Of a stretch of DNA of 32,691 nucleotides, positions 16,175-25,454 are shown one piece after another. Source of the stretch: an uncultured Bacteroidales bacterium. Its GTDB lineage: Bacteria; Bacteroidota; Bacteroidia; Bacteroidales; Paludibacteraceae. How positions within the stretch are numbered: position 1 is the stretch's first letter; each line of letters opens with the position of its first letter. The position numbers and the translations under genes are program-made. The stretch lies in the NCBI GenBank assembly GCA_902774185.1, contig CACYHE010000019.1, forward strand, positions 1-32,691, given 5' to 3'. The notes under the pieces were generated by a model. That model made no database searches. It worked only from the letters and a program-made list of their open reading frames with translations, and was not told the DNA's origin.

Positions 16175-17560
16175 TTATTTTTCCTTTTTCCCCCATAGTT
16201 CTTTGATGACCACACTTGGCCATTTCCAGTTCTGGTATGCCAATTGCGCGATACCGGGTGCCAAGATCAAACCCCAAAGGCCCAACTGCAACGGACCAAG
16301 TAAAAGCCATAACAGCAATACCGTAGCCGCTCCGCTTACCAAGGACGGAATGAAGAACGGGATCTTGTTATCCGCCATAATGAAACCTGCCGAAACGGCG
16401 TGATTCTGTTCCAACGTACTGATAAGCAGCATCACCATCAACATTATTGTCGGCACAAAATGCGTCTGACTGCCAATCAGATCCAACGCCCAATTACCGA
16501 ACAATACCCACATTAGACCACCTACCGCATAGACAGCCACCAGACTACCTGTGCAGAGTAGGTAATACCGTTTCAAACCCGTCAGATCTTTCTCTGCCCG
16601 ACATTGAGCCAACTTAGGCATATAGGATTGGTAGAACACCGTTGCACAACGTGCCAGGATATCCATCACTTGTACGGTAATGCCGAAACAAGCCACCATC
16701 TCCAAGGATACAAAGACGGGCGCGATGAGCATAGATGCTTTGTTTACCAGGAATCCGCCTAACTGCGTCAGACCGATCTTGATGGCATTAGGTGTGATGG
16801 CACTCAGTATCTGTTTGGGTTCATTGGGTACCACTGCCTCCAGTCTCGCTTTCAGTTCCGGCGTGAAGAACACACGGTACATCAGCACACGACGAATGAC
16901 GGTGGATATCATCTGCGACGCCACAATGGCGGTTAATCCCAAACCCGCATAAATCAAACCGATCGCCAAAGCGATATATATCGTCTGACCGAACATGCTG
17001 ATCTGTTGGATCCGCTTGACGTACCCTTTGCCGGTCAGCAAGGCATCGTAGTATAACGTGTAAAGGTTATAACAGTTGATAGCTATCAGCAGTATCCATG
17101 CGATCAACGCGTCTTGCCGATCTCCCGAGTATTTCTGCAGGATATAATAGAAATACGCCGTACCGCCTGTCGCCAGCAAGCCGAATACACCCATCGCTAT
17201 CCATCGGTAGAACCGCTGCATGGCAATGAGTGTGCCCTTGAGCAGACCGTAATCGACTTCCGAATCCGCGTTCGCATGTGCCACACCTTCTTTTTGTAAG
17301 GTTTTGACACCCGAGAAGATATAACTGATGTTACGGGCAAAGGATGGTCGGAAACCGAAGTCAAGCAGGAGTACCAGGAACGTGATTGTCTGGAATATAT
17401 TCCAGATCCCCACCGTCTCTTGCGGCATTTTATGCAAGATGAACGGCAGCAGAATCACACCCGCACCAATCATAAACGCTGTGCCGGCATAACTCCACAC
17501 GATCTCTTTCTTCCCGATATGTTCTACTTTCTCTGCCAAATTACCAATTACAAATATCAA
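16175..17560 (-). CDS. Polysaccharide flippase (Wzx-like, MATE/MVF superfamily)
   Basis: A membrane protein of about 461 residues with around 12 to 14 hydrophobic segments, from VWSYAGTAFMIGAGVILLPF near the N-terminus to LLLGPLQLGLWGLILAPGIA near the C-terminus; the QETVGIWNIFQT and LLDFGFRPSFARN stretches are typical of this exporter group. It would flip lipid-linked repeat units. No ATG exists near the expected start: the frame opens after TGA at 17566-17564, and only TTG codons at 17560 and 17539 fit (the second gives LAEKVEHIGKK). The first seven codons come from repeat-like A+T-rich sequence, so 17539 is quite possible. A 13-base inverted repeat lies just upstream, overlapping the ugd stop. 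Confidence 0.85.
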   Translation of the reverse strand: MIFVIGNLAEKVEHIGKKEIVWSYAGTAFMIGAGVILLPFILHKMPQETVGIWNIFQTITFLVLLLDFGFRPSFARNISYIFSGVKTLQKEGVAHANADSEVDYGLLKGTLIAMQRFYRWIAMGVFGLLATGGTAYFYYILQKYSGDRQDALIAWILLIAINCYNLYTLYYDALLTGKGYVKRIQQISMFGQTIYIALAIGLIYAGLGLTAIVASQMISTVIRRVLMYRVFFTPELKARLEAVVPNEPKQILSAITPNAIKIGLTQLGGFLVNKASMLIAPVFVSLEMVACFGITVQVMDILARCATVFYQSYMPKLAQCRAEKDLTGLKRYYLLCTGSLVAVYAVGGLMWVLFGNWALDLIGSQTHFVPTIMLMVMLLISTLEQNHAVSAGFIMADNKIPFFIPSLVSGAATVLLLWLLLGPLQLGLWGLILAPGIAQLAYQNWKWPSVVIKELWGKKEK

Positions 17561-17567
17561 ATGTCAA

Positions 17568-17600
17568 ATATTTTCAGACGTCAATCGCGTCTGAAAATAT
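17568..17600. promoter_or_regulatory. Perfect 13-base-pair hairpin at the ugd-flippase junction
   Basis: ATATTTTCAGACG (17568-17580) and CGTCTGAAAATAT (17588-17600) are exact reverse complements with a 7-base loop. The ugd stop (17583-17581) is in the loop, and the first possible flippase start is 8 bases beyond. On the minus-strand message the stem is followed by TTGACATTTGATATTTG, not a clean U-run. It may be a weak attenuator, a processing site, or a stop-start spacer affecting flippase level. Confidence 0.7.
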
Positions 17601-18819
17601 CCCTCGTATATACTTTCTCCTGCACATCGTCCAATGCTGCATCATACCGATTGGCGATGATGGCTTGACTGCGAAGCTTGAATTGCACCAAGTCATTTAC
17701 CACTTCGCTTCCGAAGAATGTAGTTCCATTCTCCAATGTCGGTTCATAGATGATGACCGTAGCACCTTTGGCTTTCACACGTTTCATGATGCCTTGGATA
17801 GACGACTGACGGAAATTATCGCTATTCGACTTCATGGTCAGACGATACACACCGATTGTACAACTCTTCTCTTGATTGGCATCAAAATCACCCTTGTGGT
17901 AATAATCGTAATACCCGGCTTTCGCCAATACACGGTCGGCAATAAAGTCCTTTCGGGTACGGTTGGATTCCACAATCGCCTCAATCAAGTTCTCCGGCAC
18001 GTCTTGGTAGTTCGCCAACAACTGTTTTGTATCTTTAGGCAAACAATAACCGCCGTAACCGAAGGATGGATTGTTGTAATGCGTACCGATACGGGGATCG
18101 AGACATACACCATCGATGATAGCCTGCGTATCCAGTCCTTTCATCTCGGCATAGGTGTCCAGTTCATTGAAGTAACTGACACGCAACGCCAGGTAGGTAT
18201 TGGCGAATAACTTCACCGCCTCTGCCTCTGTCGTGCCCATAATACGAGTCTCGATTTGCTCTTTGAGCGCACCTTCTTGCAGCAAAGCAGCAAAACGTTC
18301 GGCAGCCTGTACCAAATACGCATCATCCAGTTTCGTACCTACGATGATACGACTCGGGTAGAGGTTGTCGTACAACGCTTTACTCTCCCGCAGGAACTCA
18401 GGCGAGAAGAGAATGTTGTTGCAATTGAATTTTTTGCGGACGCTCTCCGTGTAACCAACCGGAATGGTCGATTTGATGACCATGATCGCCTTCGGATTGA
18501 CACGCAGTACGGTCTCAATGACGTTTTCTACTGCTGAAGTGTCGAAATAGTTACGCTGACTGTCATAGTTCGTCGGCGCAGCAATAACGACATACTCCGC
18601 TCCCTTGTACGCCGATTCGGCATCAAGGGTGGCGTTCAAATGGAGATCTTTCTCTACAAGGTATTTCTCAATATACTCATCCTGAATAGGCGATTGCCGA
18701 CGATTAATCATATCGACCTTCTCGGGCACGATATCTACCGCCGTCACTTCATGATGTTGAGCTAGTAGGGTAGCAATACTTAACCCTACATACCCCGTTC
18801 CTGCTACTGCAATTTTCAT
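17581..18819 (-). CDS. ugd: UDP-glucose 6-dehydrogenase
   Basis: A 412-residue enzyme that oxidises UDP-glucose twice to UDP-glucuronate with NAD. The Rossmann motif GTGYVG is at 7-12. [12 protein letters not shown] (113-124) and [12 protein letters not shown] (138-149) are family signatures, and the catalytic Cys259 lies in [11 protein letters not shown]. The C-terminal UDP-binding domain is complete. UDP-glucuronate feeds acidic capsular sugars. The gene starts one base after the stop of the short paralogue upstream. A related UDP-sugar (such as a UDP-hexosamine) cannot be fully excluded as substrate. Confidence 0.93.
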   Translation of the reverse strand: MKIAVAGTGYVGLSIATLLAQHHEVTAVDIVPEKVDMINRRQSPIQDEYIEKYLVEKDLHLNATLDAESAYKGAEYVVIAAPTNYDSQRNYFDTSAVENVIETVLRVNPKAIMVIKSTIPVGYTESVRKKFNCNNILFSPEFLRESKALYDNLYPSRIIVGTKLDDAYLVQAAERFAALLQEGALKEQIETRIMGTTEAEAVKLFANTYLALRVSYFNELDTYAEMKGLDTQAIIDGVCLDPRIGTHYNNPSFGYGGYCLPKDTKQLLANYQDVPENLIEAIVESNRTRKDFIADRVLAKAGYYDYYHKGDFDANQEKSCTIGVYRLTMKSNSDNFRQSSIQGIMKRVKAKGATVIIYEPTLENGTTFFGSEVVNDLVQFKLRSQAIIANRYDAALDDVQEKVYTRDIFRRD

Positions 18820-18820
18820 A

Positions 18821-19576
18821 TTAAATATGTTCTTCTACACCTCTAAAGTGTACATTTAACTCATGAAGATGTTCTAACAACGTACCGAGCGAAGTTCCCT
18901 TTGTCATTTCGGCAAACGCATTCACATCTTTCGGGAAACATTTACCGCCGTAACCGTATTTGCCATCCGGACCCGGCACATAGGTATGCGTGTCGTTGAT
19001 GTAACCGGAGAGCAGAACACCCGTGTGTACCTTACGCCAGTCTGCACCCATCTGCTCGCAATACTCCTTGCAGGCATTGAAATAGGTCACTTTGTACGCA
19101 CCAAACACATTGTGCATGTACTTGGTCAACTCAGCCTCTAACGGCGACATAACGGTAAATTTCTTACCCACAAAGATCTTCGTCAGCAACTCTTGTGCAC
19201 CCGTGAAGACCATCGTCTGTTTGTTAAAGTCCTCGATGAACGTGCGTTCGGTCAAGAACTCCGGCATGTAATAGACGTTGTGCCCGGTCTCTTTGGTCAG
19301 CATGGCACTCGTTCCCGGCAGAATGGTCGTACGAACGAATACCGGTACGTCCGGTAAGTTCTTAATCAGTTCTTTCATCAGCGTCAAGTCTTGCGTACCA
19401 TCTTCCTCTGTCGGCACATGGATCTGCAAGAAAGCAATGTCGATGTCGCTTAAGTCATCGTTGTAACCCTTGTACGGATCGCTGATGAACAGTTTACATT
19501 CAGGATTGTTGTTCTCCAACCAGTTTTTCAGGGCTCCTCCCACGAAGCCACACCCGATAATTCCTACTTTAATCAT
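18821..19576 (-). CDS. Short UDP-sugar dehydrogenase-like protein lacking the C-terminal domain
   Basis: A 251-residue protein. [12 protein letters not shown] (5-16) is a Rossmann dinucleotide loop, [10 protein letters not shown] (81-90) matches the IKSTIPVG position, [14 protein letters not shown] (104-117) the PEFL signature, and Cys213 in [12 protein letters not shown] is the catalytic cysteine position. The chain ends about 38 residues later, so the C-terminal UDP-binding domain of Ugd is absent. It is the first gene of the operon, directly before complete ugd. It may act on a different substrate, form mixed oligomers with Ugd, or be regulatory; these are guesses. The sequence is intact, so a recent frameshift is unlikely. 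Confidence 0.82.
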   Translation of the reverse strand: MIKVGIIGCGFVGGALKNWLENNNPECKLFISDPYKGYNDDLSDIDIAFLQIHVPTEEDGTQDLTLMKELIKNLPDVPVFVRTTILPGTSAMLTKETGHNVYYMPEFLTERTFIEDFNKQTMVFTGAQELLTKIFVGKKFTVMSPLEAELTKYMHNVFGAYKVTYFNACKEYCEQMGADWRKVHTGVLLSGYINDTHTYVPGPDGKYGYGGKCFPKDVNAFAEMTKGTSLGTLLEHLHELNVHFRGVEEHI

Positions 19577-19654
19577 AACTTTGTATATTGTTTATATTAT
19601 TTCCATTTTTGTAATTCAGTCTGTGCTCTATGCTCTTTTTACACAAAAAGCCCG

Positions 19655-19686
19655 CAAAGATACAATAATTTTTTTACATACGCAAG
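19655..19686 (-). promoter_or_regulatory. Promoter of the polysaccharide-gltX-recQ run
   Basis: On the minus strand: CTTG at 19686-19683, 20-base spacer CGTATGTAAAAAAATTATTG, TATCTTTG at 19662-19655. The leader is about 75 bases and begins with a small hairpin (CTTTTT-ACAC-AAAAAG, 19635-19650). No other good promoter is visible on this strand down to recQ. Confidence 0.75.
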
Positions 19687-19732
19687 TGCGCGCGTACTTT
19701 TTTGTAAAAAAATACAAGTATATGCAAATTTT

Positions 19733-19758
19733 CAATTTTCAATTTTCAATTTTCAATT
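19733..19758. repeat. 7-base repeat CAATTTT in the DUF2723 promoter region
   Basis: Three exact CAATTTT copies start at 19733, 19740 and 19747, with a partial fourth. The tract covers the position where a -33 box would lie for the -7 box at 19767, so a change in repeat number would change the sequence context of that promoter. Confidence 0.75.
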
Positions 19759-19766
19759 AATTTTCG

Positions 19767-19774
19767 TACCTTTG
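19767..19774 (+). promoter_or_regulatory. -7 box for the DUF2723 operon
   Basis: TACCTTTG at 19767-19774 fits TAnnTTTG. Twenty bases upstream the sequence is TTTT (19743-19746) rather than TTTG, inside the repeat tract, so the -33 box is weak. The start codon follows 66 bases later after an A-rich leader. Confidence 0.6.
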
Positions 19775-19839
19775 CACCAAATTTGGCATATTGTGCCCAA
19801 ATTCGTAGAAAAACAAGAACAATTAAAATATCAACAACA

Positions 19840-22800
19840 ATGAAACAATTCAAATTATGGAATACGCTCTGCGGGTGGCTCGTTTTTGCCATCGCTGCAG
19901 CTACGTATCTCCTTACGATGGAACCGACCGCTTCCTTCTGGGACTGCGGCGAGTTCATCTCCAGCGCCGCCAAACTGGACGTTGGACACCCGCCCGGAGC
20001 ACCATTCTTCATGCTCATGGGACATTTCTTCAGTCTTTTTGCGTCAGACCCGGCACATATCGCTATGTGCGTTAATGCCTTGTCTGCACTCGCCAGTGCC
20101 TTCACCATCCTCTTCCTTTTCTGGACGATCACGGCACTTGCGAAGAAACTGGTAGAACCCGACACCGTCGGTCGTGGAGTAGGTATCCTGCTTGCAGCTG
20201 CGGTAGGTGCGTTGGCGTACACGTTCTCCGACACCTTCTGGTTCTCAGCGGTCGAAGGAGAGGTCTATGCGTCCTCATCCCTCTTTACCGCTGTCGTCTT
20301 CTGGTTGATCCTCAAATGGGATGAACAGGCCGATGAAGAAGGTTCGGACCGTTGGCTCATTGCCATCGCTTATCTGATGGGTCTGTCTATCGGTGTGCAC
20401 CTCTTGAACTTACTGACGATTCCGGCAATCGGATTGGTTTATTACTTCCGTCGCTATCGCTTCACATGGTGGGGCGTGTTTGCCGCTTTTGCCGCTTCCT
20501 GCGGTATTTTGCTGGTGATCCTGTACGGTATCATTCCGGGCTTCCCGACTGTTGCCGGTTGGTTTGAACTGTTGTTCGTCAATAAGTTAGGCTGTCCGTT
20601 CAACACGGGTCTGATTGTCTATATCGTCTTGGCGATAGCAGCTCTCACATGGGCAATTATTGACACTGCCAAAGAGGAACACAGTCGCTTGCGTCAAGTG
20701 TTCGCGTTTGCCGCTGCTTTCTCCCTTTCCGGAGGTGCTTTTCTCTTTGAGAAATGGTGGATGGGAATACTTGTCATCGGTACGCTATTAGGTGTGATGA
20801 TTCCGTTGCGTCGCTTCATCTCGGCACGTTGGCTCAACACCATCTCCGTCATGATTGCGGTCATCCTCATCGGCTATAGTTCCTATGCGGCACTTGTTAT
20901 TCGTTCTAATGCCGACACGCCGATGGATCAAAACAGTCCCGATAACGTCTTCAGTCTCAAATACTACCTCAATCGTGAGCAGTATGGTGACCGACCCCTT
21001 TTCTTCGGTCAGTATTACAACGCACCCGTTCAACTGCGGATACAAGGAAACATGTGTATCCCGGTAGAGAAAGTGGGACATGCGCAGTACGCACCCGCTC
21101 CACGTGAAGAAGGAAAGAAAGACCGTTACGTAGTAACAGGTTACAAGTCATCCTATAAATACATGCGTCAGTTCTGCACGCTCTTCCCGCGTATGTACTC
21201 GTCGCAAGGCAGTCATCAAGCAGCTTATAAGTCATGGGGGGCGGTCAAAGGCAAACGCGTCAAATATGACTACTGCGGACAGGTTAAGTCCGACCGTGTG
21301 CCTACCTTCGGAGAGAACCTGCGGTTCTTCTTTCGGTACCAGGTACATTTTATGTACTGGCGCTATTTCATGTGGAATTTCTCGGGTCGTCAGAATGACC
21401 TGCAGTCTTACGGAGAGATCACCAAAGGTAACTGGATCACCGGCTTCCCTGTTATTGATAATGCCATGTTGGGAGACCAATCCAAACTGCCTGCCGAACT
21501 CAAAGAGAACAAAGGTCATAATGTCTATTATTGCTTACCTTTGCTTTTAGGTATCATCGGCATCCTCTGGCAACTCATACGCGTAAATAAGAAAGGTGAA
21601 GCGGTAGGCGCCAAGAGCTTCACGCTCACCTTCCTCCTCTTCTTCCTTACCGGTCTGGCAATCGTGATATACCTTAACCAGACCCCGTACCAACCGCGTG
21701 AACGAGACTATGCATATGCCGGTTCCTTCTATGCTTTCTGTATCTGGATCGGTCTGGGTGCTTTGGCGCTCATCGACTGGTGCACCCGTGCTATCAAATC
21801 CAAAGCAGGACAGACTATTGTCACGGTTCTGGTAGGCCTCATTTGTCTGCTCGTACCGGCTCAGATGGCAAGTCAGAACTGGGATGACCATGACCGTTCC
21901 AACCGTTACTCCTGTCGGGATTTCGGAGCGAACTACCTCAAGTCCTGCGAGACGCAAGGTATCCTCTTCTCCAATGGTGATAACGATACCTTCCCGCTTT
22001 GGTATAACCAAGAGGTGGAAGAAGTGGGTACAGACCTGCGTGTGTGCAACCTGTCGTATCTCCAGACCGATTGGTATATCTCCCAGATGAAACGTCCGTA
22101 TTATGAGTCAGAAGCCCTTCCTATCTCTTGGGAGTACAAAGACTTTATGCCGGGTAAGAACGAGATTGCACGTGTTGATAACCGACTTGGTCAACCTATC
22201 TCGGTAGAGCGTGCGTTTAACTTCCTGCGCTCTGAGGATCCACGTACCCTCAATCGGGAAGGAGAGCATTACATCCCGTCCGATAAACTGTATGTCGAGA
22301 CGCCTGACGGCGAACAGATTACTTTCAAATCCAAACGTATGTACACTCGTTCGGAGATGATGATCATGGAGATGCTGTCCACCAATAACTGGGAACGTCC
22401 TATCTATTTCTGCGCAACTGTAGGAAATGACTACTATCTGGGGCTTGAACCTTGGATGGAACTGACCGGTCTTACGTACCAAGTGACTCCGATCCGTAAT
22501 CGTGACGGTCAACCGCGTGTCAACTCAGAGAAGATGTACGAGAACATGATGCATAAGTTCCAATACGGGAACATGAATATCAAGGGCATCTATATCGATG
22601 AGAACTTGATGCGTATGTGTCGTACCCACCGTATGATGTTCGCCCAACTGGCAGAACAGCTGATTCGGGAGAACCAACGTGACAAAGCACTTGAAGTACT
22701 GGACTATGCGGAAGAGATGCTGCCCGGTTATAATATCCCGTACGACTACACCTCCGCTTCCATGGCTTCCATGTATTTCATGTTGGGCGAGAAGGAGAAA

Positions 22801-23040
22801 GCCCTTGCCATCATGAAAGCGGTAGCGGATAACTGCGTGGAGTATATGCAGTTTGAGAAAGCGGTTACAGAGCAGTTTGCTCCTAAGAAAAAGAACGTCA
22901 AACCGCGTGTTGTAGCACCTAAGATGGATCGCGAGCATGCTATCTTAGGCTATGTTCTCCAAGTGTGTGAACGTTACGGAGAGAATGATTTTGTCGATAT
23001 GTACTACCCGGAGTATTTGGCTTATGGAAACAATCAATAA
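19840..23040 (+). CDS. DUF2723 multi-pass membrane protein, probable GT-C glycosyltransferase
   Basis: A 1066-residue protein. About ten hydrophobic segments fill residues 1-370, and a further group lies around 560-700. The first outside loop carries FWDCGEFISSAAKLDVGHPP, the acidic Asp-Glu motif and His-Pro-Pro typical of DUF2723, in the position of the catalytic acids of GT-C enzymes. The last 350 residues are soluble and end in a helical repeat-like region (RDKALEVLDYAEEMLPG, EKEKALAIMKAVAD) that looks TPR-like. The human relative TMEM260 is a protein O-mannosyltransferase, so a role in protein glycosylation is plausible; that is family inference. The start at 19840 is preceded by A-rich AACAACA and fits the membrane N-terminus. 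The end overlaps the next gene by 17 bases. Confidence 0.85.
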   Translation: MKQFKLWNTLCGWLVFAIAAATYLLTMEPTASFWDCGEFISSAAKLDVGHPPGAPFFMLMGHFFSLFASDPAHIAMCVNALSALASAFTILFLFWTITALAKKLVEPDTVGRGVGILLAAAVGALAYTFSDTFWFSAVEGEVYASSSLFTAVVFWLILKWDEQADEEGSDRWLIAIAYLMGLSIGVHLLNLLTIPAIGLVYYFRRYRFTWWGVFAAFAASCGILLVILYGIIPGFPTVAGWFELLFVNKLGCPFNTGLIVYIVLAIAALTWAIIDTAKEEHSRLRQVFAFAAAFSLSGGAFLFEKWWMGILVIGTLLGVMIPLRRFISARWLNTISVMIAVILIGYSSYAALVIRSNADTPMDQNSPDNVFSLKYYLNREQYGDRPLFFGQYYNAPVQLRIQGNMCIPVEKVGHAQYAPAPREEGKKDRYVVTGYKSSYKYMRQFCTLFPRMYSSQGSHQAAYKSWGAVKGKRVKYDYCGQVKSDRVPTFGENLRFFFRYQVHFMYWRYFMWNFSGRQNDLQSYGEITKGNWITGFPVIDNAMLGDQSKLPAELKENKGHNVYYCLPLLLGIIGILWQLIRVNKKGEAVGAKSFTLTFLLFFLTGLAIVIYLNQTPYQPRERDYAYAGSFYAFCIWIGLGALALIDWCTRAIKSKAGQTIVTVLVGLICLLVPAQMASQNWDDHDRSNRYSCRDFGANYLKSCETQGILFSNGDNDTFPLWYNQEVEEVGTDLRVCNLSYLQTDWYISQMKRPYYESEALPISWEYKDFMPGKNEIARVDNRLGQPISVERAFNFLRSEDPRTLNREGEHYIPSDKLYVETPDGEQITFKSKRMYTRSEMMIMEMLSTNNWERPIYFCATVGNDYYLGLEPWMELTGLTYQVTPIRNRDGQPRVNSEKMYENMMHKFQYGNMNIKGIYIDENLMRMCRTHRMMFAQLAEQLIRENQRDKALEVLDYAEEMLPGYNIPYDYTSASMASMYFMLGEKEKALAIMKAVADNCVEYMQFEKAVTEQFAPKKKNVKPRVVAPKMDREHAILGYVLQVCERYGENDFVDMYYPEYLAYGNNQ

Positions 23041-24232
23041 GATTCCGGTTTTACTAATCACCGGTTATCTGGGAAGTGGTAAGACCACGTTGCTCAATCG
23101 TATTCTTACTAACCAAAAAGGTATTCGCTTTGCCGTTATCGTGAATGATATCGGCGAAGTGAATATCGACGCTTCCCTCATTCAGAAGGGCGGGGTGGTG
23201 TCGCAACAGGACGACTCCCTGGTTGCCCTGCAGAACGGCTGTATATGCTGCTCCCTCAAGATGGACCTCATCAGCCAACTGCATGACTTATGTGCGCAAA
23301 AGGCATTCGATTATATCGTAATCGAGGCTAGCGGAATTTGTGAACCGGCTCCGATTGCTCAAACGCTTTGCAGTTATGCGCAGATGGTGCCCGGATTTGC
23401 ACAAGACGGTCTGCCGGTACTCGATTGTATCTGCTCCGTCGTAGATGCTCTGCGCCTGCGTGATGAGTTCGATAAGGGAGATGCTTTGGCACACTATGTA
23501 CCCAAGGAAGAAGACCTTGCTGCACTCGTTATTGAGCAGATCGAGTTCAGCAACCTCATTTTATTAAATAAGGCTTCCGAAGTTAGCGAAGATGAGCTTT
23601 CTCGAATCAGGTCTATCATTCGCGCTATACAACCAAATGCCGAAATAATCGAAACGAACTACTGCGATGTGGACTTGGAGAAGCTGCTGAACACCCGTCT
23701 GTTTGACTTCGATCGTACCGCTACTTCTGCCAAATGGATCCAGGAAGTGGAGGATGCAAGTCATCATCACCACCATGACGAAGAGGATGACGATGATGAC
23801 GATGAGGAGGAACACGAGGAACATCATCATCATGACCATGAACATGGGGACCATGACCATCTTGCTGAGTTCGGTATCGATACCTATGTCTATTTCGCGC
23901 GCAAGCCGTTTGACTTAGGCATGTTCGATGAGTTCGTCGCGGCGCACTGGCCGTCCAACGTTATCCGTTGCAAGGGAATGTGCTATTTTGCGGAAGAGTA
24001 TGACATGTGTTATCTCTTCGAACAGGCAGGTCGCCAGTTTAACCTCCGCAAAGCCGGAGAGTGGTTCGCTACCATGCCGAAAGAAGAGTTGATGCAACTC
24101 ATGGCAGATGATGCCCAACTGCGCAAAGACTGGGATGACCAGTACGGCGATCGAATGCAGAAACTGGTCTTCATCGGTCAACATCTGGACAAACCGGCCC
24201 TCAAAGCTGCCCTTGACAACTGTTTACAATAA
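23024..24232 (+). CDS. CobW/ZNG1-type G3E GTPase with His/Asp-rich metal loop
   Basis: A 402-residue GTPase of the COG0523 group. It has Walker A GYLGSGKT (14-21), the metal-binding GCICC motif at 72-76, and SVVDALRL further on; the base-recognition motif is NKAS rather than NKxD. Residues about 246-281 are almost only His, Asp and Glu, a likely zinc- or other metal-binding loop. A CobW C-terminal domain follows (FARKPFDLGMFDEFVAAHWP, CYLFEQAGRQFNLRKAGEWF). Such proteins insert metals or act as zinc chaperones under limitation. The start at 23024 is chosen because ETINKIPVLLITGYLGSGKT begins there; it overlaps the DUF2723 stop by 17 bases in another frame. The client protein is unknown. Confidence 0.92.
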   Translation: METINKIPVLLITGYLGSGKTTLLNRILTNQKGIRFAVIVNDIGEVNIDASLIQKGGVVSQQDDSLVALQNGCICCSLKMDLISQLHDLCAQKAFDYIVIEASGICEPAPIAQTLCSYAQMVPGFAQDGLPVLDCICSVVDALRLRDEFDKGDALAHYVPKEEDLAALVIEQIEFSNLILLNKASEVSEDELSRIRSIIRAIQPNAEIIETNYCDVDLEKLLNTRLFDFDRTATSAKWIQEVEDASHHHHHDEEDDDDDDEEEHEEHHHHDHEHGDHDHLAEFGIDTYVYFARKPFDLGMFDEFVAAHWPSNVIRCKGMCYFAEEYDMCYLFEQAGRQFNLRKAGEWFATMPKEELMQLMADDAQLRKDWDDQYGDRMQKLVFIGQHLDKPALKAALDNCLQ

Positions 24233-24266
24233 ATTTGAAATTATAAATTTGAAATCATAAATCAAT
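24233..24266. repeat. Period-7/14 tract directly after the GTPase stop
   Basis: From the base after the stop the sequence runs in 14-base steps (AAATTTGAAATTAT, AAATTTGAAATCAT, AAATC), that is, pairs of 7-base units. It fills nearly the whole 37-base gap before the next start codon. Confidence 0.75.
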
Positions 24267-24269
24267 ATT

Positions 24270-25454
24270 GTGCTTGAATATGTAAATCGTAAAGATTCCG
24301 ATTGCTATAAATGGGATTCGGAATGTGCACAAGGATGTCTGCCTTTATGGATTGCAGACATGGATTTTAAAGCTGCAAAGCCTATTCGTGAAGCTATGCA
24401 ACGTCGGCTTGACCATGGTGTGTTCGGCTATTCCATCGTGCCGCAAGCTAACTACGACGCAGTAGCGCATTGGTTCGAACGTCGGCATGGATGGAAAGGT
24501 ATCAATCGGGATAACCTCCTCTATACCACTGCTGTCGTACCGGCTATCTCTGCTATCTTTGCCGCTTTGGAAGCGAATATGGAGGCTTTCCGGACGCATT
24601 ACGGTAAGACTGGTATATCCGGTTCTCCCTTGAAAATTCTTACCTTCACGCCGGCATATAACGCCTTTTTCAGCAGCATTGAGAATATGGGTTGCGAACT
24701 GGTGCCTTGTCCGCTTGTGTTGGTAGGAAACCGCTTTGAGATCAACTGGTCAGACCTTGAAGCCAAAGCCAAAGAAGCCGACGTCTTCTTGCTCTGCAAC
24801 CCGCATAACCCGACGGGTAGGGTATGGTCTCGTGCCGAACTGGAACGTATTGCTGATATCATGCGACGCGAACATTTGTTTGTACTCTCCGATGAGATCC
24901 ACTGCGAGTTCGCTTTTCCGGGACATGCCTACACACCTTTCGCGTCCATTGTCATCAATGATACCGATTTCTGCGTCTGCACTTCTGCCAGCAAAGCGTT
25001 TAACATCGCAGGATTGCTTTGTGCGAACATCTTTGTGCCGAACAAGGAACTCTTTGCACAGATCAACCATGCCCTGGAGGTACACGAAGTGAACGGACTC
25101 AATCCGTTTGGATTGGTAGCGCAAGTGGCTGCATATAATGAGTCGGAAGCATGGCTCGATGAACTGAACGAATACGTTTATGGTAACTTCTGTTACCTGC
25201 GTGATTTCATTCAAAAGGAATTACCTCAACTGCGTATCCATGAGACTGAAGGAACATACCTCGGTTGGGTCGATATATCGGCGCTTAACATGCCGGCTGA
25301 GCAGTTCTGCTGTGACTTGGCGAAGAATGGACATGTCCTCTTTAACCCCTCGGAGATGTATGGTGCGGAGCACTATGTGCGTATTAACTTGGCCACCTCG
25401 CGTGACATCCTTGTTGAAGCCCTTAACAGACTTAAATCCTACTTGAATAAATGA
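24270..25454 (+). CDS. PatB/MalY-type PLP C-S lyase or aminotransferase
   Basis: A 394-residue fold-type I PLP enzyme. LPLWIADMDFKAAKPIREAM (24-43) is the MalY/PatB N-terminal signature, NPHNPTGRVW (177-186) the substrate-site loop, LSDEIHCEF (206-214) holds the ring-contacting Asp, and Lys242 in SASKAFNIAGL binds PLP. Members cleave cystathionine or cysteine to pyruvate or homocysteine; the true substrate cannot be read from sequence. The start is GTG at 24270: the frame has no earlier plausible codon, and the next Met (31) lies inside the signature. Its stop overlaps the next start (ATGA). Confidence 0.9.
   Translation: MLEYVNRKDSDCYKWDSECAQGCLPLWIADMDFKAAKPIREAMQRRLDHGVFGYSIVPQANYDAVAHWFERRHGWKGINRDNLLYTTAVVPAISAIFAALEANMEAFRTHYGKTGISGSPLKILTFTPAYNAFFSSIENMGCELVPCPLVLVGNRFEINWSDLEAKAKEADVFLLCNPHNPTGRVWSRAELERIADIMRREHLFVLSDEIHCEFAFPGHAYTPFASIVINDTDFCVCTSASKAFNIAGLLCANIFVPNKELFAQINHALEVHEVNGLNPFGLVAQVAAYNESEAWLDELNEYVYGNFCYLRDFIQKELPQLRIHETEGTYLGWVDISALNMPAEQFCCDLAKNGHVLFNPSEMYGAEHYVRINLATSRDILVEALNRLKSYLNK

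Noticed and set aside
22952-23023. Earlier start for the CobW-type GTPase
   Set aside because: This part overlaps the DUF2723 coding region in another frame and has no family similarity; the GTPase core begins at 23024.
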